DNA from: Pyricularia pennisetigena
Taxonomy: Eukaryota > Ascomycota > Sordariomycetes > Magnaporthales > Pyriculariaceae
Assembly (NCBI RefSeq): GCF_004337985.1
Contig: NW_021940921.1
Coordinates: 372,001-436,000, forward strand
Length of the DNA stretch: 64,000 nucleotides
Reading direction: 5' to 3'
A model generated the notes under the pieces. The model saw only the letters and a list, made by a program, of their open reading frames with translations, was not told the DNA's origin and made no database searches. Positions 58,056-64,000 of this stretch are shown here, piece by piece. The translations under genes and the position numbers were made by a program. Within the stretch, counting starts at the first letter, position 1; every line of letters starts with the position of its first letter.

Positions 58056-59519
58056 ACCCATCTACGGCATCCTCAGGGTGTCCTGATCAATCTTTTTGCT
58101 TAATCCACCTGGCGGGCCGTTGGATGCTGTTGGTTTCCGCTCATCAAATCCTTGGCGGGATGTAATTCCGCAGTCCCCTCCTTCTGTATGCCCAAGCTCA
58201 CTCATCGAACTTTCCTTTTTGCACTTGTCTAACCACACCGTTTGTTTACCTGGAGTTTTTAGCTAAACATTCACTGCAGAATCGCGTATAAAAACGTACG
58301 CGGAAACCGCAAAGGATATCACGTGGGCAGGAGGAACAGGAGGAACAGGAGGAACAAACGCTAGTCGATCGCGTAAATCCACTACTACTACCGACTTGAC
58401 ACAATAACAACTTCAAACACCTAGCGCCTTGTACTATCGTCAACACTAAATATGGGTTATTATCCGCTCAGCACTGCTCTTGTCTGTGCTGTGTCCTGAA
58501 TACTAAATGACGCCATCGTTTTCCCTGTATAAACTTGGCTGTCCACAAGCCTTGCTCAAAGCTCTTTGCTTTATTTAGCGCCGAGGGACGCAGGCTTCCA
58601 AGGATCAAATGCACGTTACAAAGAAAGTCTTTTCATTGTGATTGACTTGCCGACGACTAGGTCTAGGTGTTATTTCCGGGAGTAGTTCCTTGGGAAATAT
58701 GACAAAATCGCTGGATGTAGTTGCATTTGTGGGAGTGATCCCTTATCGAGCAGTCAATTAGATTAGTTAGAAGTCGTGCTTGTCCACCGACTTTGCGTCC
58801 TCCCCGGCTACCTTTGAGCTGTGAACCCCGAATAATCATAACAGAAGGTATAGGTCAGACTTGGTATGTAGGTAATTAGGTAAGTATGTTGGTACATGTA
58901 TAGGGAGACAAGTAGAAAGGTAGGTCGATGGTTTACTAGGCAAGCAGGTTTAGACCTAAATAGAAATGGATAAGAATATTATCCAGTCTTACTTCAAGCA
59001 TGAGAGAGCATGGCGAATCCCTTCAATTCTAGCCGTTTGCCACTCGCCATTTCCAACTCCAAGCAGCAATGTCGTAGCTTTTTCTACCGCTAAAACATTT
59101 CAAAGCCTTCTACAGACCAAGGAGCCGTTTGGAGCGTGATAGCTACGTGTCATTCTTACTATAGCCAATGGCATGGCTTTTTTTCTTCAAACACAGACAC
59201 CACAGCTATGTGCTGGTCTGGTGGGTTGCGACTGGATGCTGCCCCCTGCCGTTTGATATTTTGTGGCTGTTGAAAGCAGTTGCCAGCTATTTCGGGCGCT
59301 TCAAGAACCAGCTGCCTGCGTGTAACGGTCCGCTGGCTGGCTTTATTAGAGATGGACAACCTCCCGATACTCGAGGCTTGAACTTGGACTCAAACACACC
59401 ATTCAGCCAAGAAGTGGTGACATTTTGTCGAGGACCTTTGCCGAGGCAAAAAGTACTAACTGGACAAGAGATATCATATAGCCCGTTCGTCGCGGGTTTC
59501 ATATTCGCCTACATTGACC
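58056..59519. other. Intergenic region
   Basis: Contains three tandem GGAGGAACA units (about 58329-58356) and degenerate GGTA/TAGGTA repeats (58865-58950). A 119-codon plus frame just before the VWA gene has no motif. No supported gene. Confidence 0.45.
58329..58356. repeat. (GGAGGAACA)3 tandem repeat
   Basis: Three tandem 9-bp units. Confidence 0.85.
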
Positions 59520-61787
59520 ATGGATGATTCATTCTCGGATTCGTGGACGAGCCGGACCGTGGACGAAAAAGATGTAGAACTCGACATACGTCCCCTGGCC
59601 AGCAAAGATGGCCTGCTCATCAAAATCCAGCCTCAACTGGAGCCAACGACAAAGGACCGTACACCAGTCGATATCGTACTCGTCATTGACGTGTCTAATC
59701 GCATGCAGACCGAGGCGCCAGCACCAGCAGATGAGAACCAGGTCGCGGAGCGGTTCGGATTTACGGTGCTGGACCTTGTGAAACACGCCTGCGTGACCAT
59801 TGTCGAGACTCTGAGGGAGAGTGACCGGCTCGGCATTGTGATTTTTGCAGGGACGGCTCAAGTCCTGCAGCCGCTCACCGTCCAGGACACCAGCGACACG
59901 GGGCCAAGCGCTAAGAGGCTGAGTGTGACTTTTCTCAGAGGCCTGCGGATTCTCAGCAACATGTCGGGCAGTACAAACATGTGGGATGGCGTCTGCAAGG
60001 GGCTGGAGCTGTTCCAGACGGGCCAGGACGGCACCTATCGTGTTCCCGCGCTGATGCTGGTGACGAACTGCAAGCCCGACTACGTGGAGCAGCAAGGTTG
60101 GGTGCCAAAGCTCAAGTCCATGAGACCCCTGCCGGCGCCGATCCATACCTTTGGCTTTGGCTACGACGTCAGATCCGACCTGCTCAAGTCCATCTCGGAG
60201 CTTTCGGGAGGACACTACGCCTTCATGCCAGATCCGAGCATGATTGGCACCGTTCTCATCCATGCCATGGCCAACATCCAGAGCACTGCCGCTACCGAGG
60301 CTTGCCTCACCATCAAGGGCGACCACCTCAAGCTGGCGAGCCCCTTTCTGTCCACGGCTCTTTTGCGCGAGACTCCTTCTTCGACCCCAGATCCGAACAA
60401 GAGCACCATCTACAGCATCAACATCTCCCTGGGCAGCATTCAGTTCGGCCAGTCTAGGGATATATACCTGGCATACGAGCGTCACCCGCCCGAGGACTGC
60501 ATCATCGAGGCCAAGCTCACCTTTTGCGACCTGTCTGGCACCCATCGACAGGTAGACACCAAACGCAGGGCCGGCAGCCTTGTCAACCTCCCTCCCGCCG
60601 AGGTGGCGTACCACGTATCCCGCGCCCAGATCTGCCAGTTCATCTCGTCGCTGTTTCCGATCGACACTTTCACAGGCCAGATCCGTCACCAGCTCGATCT
60701 GGCCCGCTCCACACTCCCGCTGCTCAAGAGGGACATGGCCGCGCGGCTCTTCGCAGACGACGCCGACTGCGCCTCGCTCGTGGCGGACCTGGAGGGTGCA
60801 CCGCCGCGCGGACAGATCTCGCTGGCGCTCGGCAGTCCCGGCAACCAGATGCGCTGGGGAGGGCACTACCTCCTCGGCCTGCTGGACGCGCACGCCAGCC
60901 AGGTCTGCAGCTCGCACAAGGACCAGGGTCCGCTGCGGTACGGCCGCGACAGCCCGGTCTTCAGGCGCTGCCGCGACGCGCTCGACGCAGCCTTTGACTA
61001 CGTCGACGCGACGGAGCCCAGCATCGACGTCGACGCCGTTCTCCCGCCCGTCGCTCCGCCCTTCGCGCCGCAGCGGGCATACAGGGACTCGACGGCCGGG
61101 TCGTTCGGGTCCGTGCCGGAGATAGCCCGCGCAAGGAGCTGGTGCGATAACGTCGACCACTACATGACCCTCGGCTCGCGCTTCAACCAGAGCTCGATCC
61201 CGTGCTTTGCCGGCCTGACCATGGTCAGGTTGGCCGGCGGCAGCGGCGGGGTCGTGCCCATCTCGTGGCTGCGGGCTGGTATCAGTGTCGCCACCCCCGT
61301 GGGCCCGCGCGCCGTCCAGCGCGTCCTCAGAACGCGCGTCCGCGACGAGGTCATGGTGCGTCTGCCGGGCGGCGTGGTCGTCACGCCCTGGCACCCGGTC
61401 AAGATGGGTGGCGACGGCGCCGAGTGGACGTTCCCAGCAACCACCGCAGCCAGCACCGCCATCACCTACAGCGGCTTCACGTACTCGCTCCTGCTCCTCG
61501 AGGCCGACTCCTCATCCCAAGACGGCAAAAAGGACCGCGTTGCCGCAGCCGAGCAGCACGCCTTTTGCGTCGGCTCGGGCGGCACGTGGGCCGCGGCGCT
61601 GGGCCACCGCATCGTCCAGGGCGGCGACGCGCGAGCGCACGAGTTCTTTGGCGACCGGGACGCGTGCATCGATGCCCTGGCGATACTGCCTGCGCTCGAG
61701 GGCGGCCTGGCAACCTCGGCGGGTGTGTTGCGGTCCGCGACGACGGGCAGGGTCGTTGGCTTCCAAGTGCCGGGTGACGGCGTTTGA
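59520..61787 (+). CDS. von Willebrand A / Hint domain protein
   Basis: 755 aa, single exon, starting at ATG 59520 (the frame is open slightly upstream from a TTG). Residues about 48-240 form a VWA domain (DIVLVIDVSNRMQTE; MIDAS-like STNMWDG; ALMLVTNCKPDYVEQQGWVP). GGHYAFMPDPSMIGTVLIHA and the following beta-rich segment match the VWA-associated linker. RWGGHYLLGLLDAH lies near residue 445. From Cys562 (SSIPCFAG) to the end runs a Hint (hedgehog/intein) domain, with LRAGISVATPVGPRAVQRVL and the conserved TPWHPV block (His625). Such VWA-Hint proteins are widespread in filamentous fungi with unknown function; Hint domains can self-cleave at their first Cys. The MIDAS triad here reads D-V-S-N-R, so the last Ser is replaced by Arg61 and metal binding may be weakened. 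Confidence 0.88.
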   Translation: MDDSFSDSWTSRTVDEKDVELDIRPLASKDGLLIKIQPQLEPTTKDRTPVDIVLVIDVSNRMQTEAPAPADENQVAERFGFTVLDLVKHACVTIVETLRESDRLGIVIFAGTAQVLQPLTVQDTSDTGPSAKRLSVTFLRGLRILSNMSGSTNMWDGVCKGLELFQTGQDGTYRVPALMLVTNCKPDYVEQQGWVPKLKSMRPLPAPIHTFGFGYDVRSDLLKSISELSGGHYAFMPDPSMIGTVLIHAMANIQSTAATEACLTIKGDHLKLASPFLSTALLRETPSSTPDPNKSTIYSINISLGSIQFGQSRDIYLAYERHPPEDCIIEAKLTFCDLSGTHRQVDTKRRAGSLVNLPPAEVAYHVSRAQICQFISSLFPIDTFTGQIRHQLDLARSTLPLLKRDMAARLFADDADCASLVADLEGAPPRGQISLALGSPGNQMRWGGHYLLGLLDAHASQVCSSHKDQGPLRYGRDSPVFRRCRDALDAAFDYVDATEPSIDVDAVLPPVAPPFAPQRAYRDSTAGSFGSVPEIARARSWCDNVDHYMTLGSRFNQSSIPCFAGLTMVRLAGGSGGVVPISWLRAGISVATPVGPRAVQRVLRTRVRDEVMVRLPGGVVVTPWHPVKMGGDGAEWTFPATTAASTAITYSGFTYSLLLLEADSSSQDGKKDRVAAAEQHAFCVGSGGTWAAALGHRIVQGGDARAHEFFGDRDACIDALAILPALEGGLATSAGVLRSATTGRVVGFQVPGDGV

Positions 61788-62667
61788 GACGCGCGGCCCG
61801 GAGACGTGTGCGAACGGGGACAGCGGTGCGGTGTCGACGTCGGGATGTGAAGGGCGCTGTTTGATTGATCAGGGGGATGGGGATATCGAATTGGATTTTT
61901 TGTGGAGGGGTTTTTTTTTTTTTTTTTTTTTTTTTTTGAGATTGAGACTAAAGTTTTTGGAGCTTTTCTTTTTGTACTGATGTACTCCCAGGATATGAAC
62001 TTCACGAGAGCCACTTGTTAATCTTGAACATCTATCAGGAGTTTGCTTTGTTTCCCAGAAGATAAAAGAAAGAAAAACGAATATAACCCCTTAGCAAAAC
62101 AAACACATAGAAATTAGGTAGCTCGCATGGAAATAAGCCCATGACTGGCTATACACTTTGGATATTTACCGCAGCCTTCTCTAGAGATGGCATTGGCTGA
62201 GGCAAAGGACAGCAAAAGAGAACTCTCAGTTCCCTGTTTATACCGAGATCCCTATACGTTAGACATGTTATGTTTCGTTTCAGCTTTGTCCCAAGAATGG
62301 ACCTCTGTCGGTCAACATAGTCATCCAATCGCGATTGTTTGCAAGTCGACGCACCGCACCACTCTTCTACATAATAAATTTGGCCTTCTGCTAGTCAGTA
62401 ACCTCGCGCCCATTGCCATCAATTATGACCTTCACCAGGATTTTTGCGTCTTGAAACCATCATCAATTTTCGAAACGCGTGTATACCGCCGTCCTTTTCT
62501 TTTTTCTTCAATACAAATAGCCTTTAAGAAATAACAACAAAAAAAAAAAGTCCCACTCAGTCATGAGTTGCTTTCATCCCAAGTAAGTAATGTAATGTAT
62601 ATAAACGACAATTGAGAAGGGGTGTTTCGACCGAAACGAAAAAAAAGGTCATGGGTGTAGAAAAAGT
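61788..62667. other. Intergenic region between convergent genes
   Basis: T27 run (61911-61937), then a 115-codon plus frame (62187-62534) without motif. No supported gene. Confidence 0.5.
61911..61937. repeat. T27 homopolymer
   Basis: 27 consecutive T on the plus strand, about 125 bp after the VWA-Hint stop codon. Confidence 0.9.
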
Positions 62668-63948
62668 CTACCACTGGACAAAGCGACGGCGGACAGGGGG
62701 TGCGGGCTCCTCCTCTTCGTCCTCTTCGACGTTGACAGACTTTTGCACAATTTTGGCCTGGTGCTTTTCAGCGTCGCCAGCCTTTGCGGCATCACCAGCT
62801 TTTGCGGCATCACCAGCTTTTGCGGCATCACCAGCTTTGGCGGCGTCACCAGCTTTGGCGGCGTCGCCAGCCTTTGCGGCATCACCAGGCTTTGCGGCGT
62901 CACCAGCTTTGGCCGCATCACCAGCTTTGGCGGCGTCACCAGCCTTTGCGGCATCCTTGTTCTTGTCCTCGGCAGCACCCTTGTTCTTGTCAGCACCGGC
63001 ATTTGCTGCTCCCTTGTTCTTGTCCTCTGCAGCACCCTTGTTCTTTTCCGCACCGGCCTTGGCAGCATCACCGGCCTTTGCGGCATCCTTGTTCTTCTCG
63101 CCAGCCTTTGCATCACCAGCCTTTGCGGCATCCTTGTTCTTGTCGCCAGCCTTGGCAGCATCACCGGCCTTTGCGTCTTTTCCCTTGTCGGCGCCGGCGT
63201 TGGCGGCACCACCGTTCGCGGCACCACCGTTCGGGCAGCCTTGTACAGCCTAAAAATACAAAATGTTGCGTCAGTCTTGAAAGGTCCTCACTCGCGTGCT
63301 CAAGAGCAACAAGCAAAACCACATGTTGTAGGTCTAAAGGACAAGAAAAAAGAAAAAAAAACTTACAGCAGCCGCGTTCTTCTTGTTCTGCTCAATGCCG
63401 CCGGTAAAGTCCTTGGTCAGCTCCTGCAGGATGGCATTGTCGGTGGCGGCGTTGCCGGTGAGGTTGTTGGCCAGGCCGAGCTCGGTGAGCTGGGCGTTGG
63501 CGACGATGTCGAGCCCCGCGATGGCCGGGTTGCCCGGCGGGGCGATCTGCTGGTTCGCCTGGCGGATGGCGATGCCGTTCTGCACAAACTGCAGCAGCGT
63601 GGCCTTGGCCTGCGCAAACGCGTTGGCGTCGTTGGCCTGCAGCGCCTTTTGCACGTTGCCGACCGCCTGCAGCTCCATCTGCTGGTCCGCGATGTTGGTG
63701 TTGATGCCCATGGCTAGGATGGCGCCCGCCGCGCACGCGTCGGCGCTGGGTCCGGCCTGCGCCTGCTTCCCGCTGCCGCTGTTGGCCGTGCCGTTCTTGG
63801 CGGCCCCCGCGGCTGCGTTGCTGTTGGTGCTGTTGTTGCCGCCCACAATCTGGGCTCCTTGGTTGCCCTTGTTCTGCCCCTGCTTCGCCTGCTTGGCGCC
63901 TTGGGCCACCGCCACGAGGGCGAGGAGTGCGGTGAAGGTCGTCTTCAT
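62668..63948 (-). CDS. Secreted protein with tandem Lys/Ala/Gly/Asp repeat tail
   Basis: Two exons, 63948-63367 and 63249-62668, each 582 nt, encode 387 aa. The 117-nt phase-0 intron has a GTAAGT donor, GACTGAC branch and TTTTTAG acceptor; the join gives KKNAAA-VQGCPNGG. Signal peptide MKTTFTALLALVAVAQG, then a Gln/Asn/Lys-rich linker, then a folded-looking Ala/Gln-rich helical domain at about residues 65-190 (SADACAAGAILAMGINTNIA, LTELGLANNLTGNAATDNAI) with only one Cys. Exon 2 is low complexity: KNKDAAKAGD blocks, then ten tandem AAKAGD hexapeptides, an acidic stretch (VNVEEDEEEE) and a basic end (RRRFVQW). No family recognised. Secretion and repeat architecture suggest a wall-associated or effector-like protein; this is inference. 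Confidence 0.82.
62773..62952 (-). repeat. Ten tandem 18-bp units coding AAKAGD
   Basis: 180 bp of near-identical 18-mers inside exon 2 of the secreted repeat protein. Third-base changes and one Pro replacement vary the units. Shorter related copies lie at 63060-63180. Confidence 0.9.
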
Positions 63949-64000
63949 TTTTGGCTGTGAAATGTATCTGAGCTTCCCTTGAAAGAAAAAAAAAGGGAGT

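Noticed and set aside
59514..59519. Two extra N-terminal residues of the VWA-Hint protein
   Set aside because: They would start at TTG. The ATG at 59520 is the plausible start.
59168..59527. 119-codon plus frame before the VWA-Hint gene
   Set aside because: Overlaps the VWA-Hint start in another frame and shows no domain.
59529..61394. 621-codon open frame on the minus strand
   Set aside because: Antisense shadow of the VWA-Hint gene without recognisable domains.
62187..62534. 115-codon plus frame between convergent genes
   Set aside because: No motif or conserved-looking segment; lies in a 3' flanking region.

Overview
The window is nuclear DNA from a filamentous ascomycete, most likely a Sordariomycete. 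The evidence is short GT-AG introns with CTAAC/CTGAC-type branch sites, an intron-containing tRNA-Ala, and a gene set typical of these fungi (KGD4, CYT2, ERG19, LIP2, a DUF647 protein, a Dal5-type permease, a VWA-Hint protein and a Pro/Ser-rich conserved protein). The many homopolymer and dinucleotide tracts would suit a Magnaporthales-like genome, but genus and species cannot be fixed from the sequence alone.

Layout. 0-2 kb: secreted GH1 beta-glucosidase. 3.3-4.4 kb: an RG/Pro-rich orphan on the minus strand. 4.8-8 kb: AT-rich and decayed, with the 5' exon of a CVNH-like secreted protein, a lone signal-peptide mini-ORF and a frameshifted coiled-coil relic. 9.2-20 kb: housekeeping block with a secreted Cys-containing protein, KGD4, tRNA-Ala(AGC), cytochrome heme lyase, a DUF647 membrane protein and mevalonate diphosphate decarboxylase. 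20-25.9 kb: gene-poor, with a strongly decayed TLDc-like pseudogene and A/T-rich repeats. 25.9-26.4 kb: glycine-rich secreted protein. 26.4-34.7 kb: gene desert. 34.7-36.6 kb: two-exon Pro/Ser-rich protein. 38.9-49.3 kb: LIP2, a GH31 glycosidase, an MFS permease and two uncharacterised proteins. 50.4-51.6 kb: F-box/Cys-rich protein. 53.6 kb: zinc-finger-like microprotein. 54-59.5 kb: intergenic, with a 504-bp (GT)n array, a 58-nt T run and tRNA-Asp(GTC). 59.5-61.8 kb: VWA-Hint protein. 62.7-63.9 kb: secreted protein with a tandem Ala/Lys/Gly/Asp repeat tail.

The genes do not form a biosynthetic cluster. Several serve mitochondrial functions (KGD4 in the 2-oxoglutarate dehydrogenase complex, CYT2 in heme attachment, LIP2 in octanoyl transfer for lipoylation). 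KGD4 and LIP2 meet functionally, because 2-oxoglutarate dehydrogenase is a lipoyl enzyme. At least five proteins carry signal peptides. Long open frames also occur on the non-coding strand of GC-rich genes, and these were left out. Exon boundaries were worked out by hand from splice consensus and reading frame. No database search was possible, so family names rest on recalled motifs.
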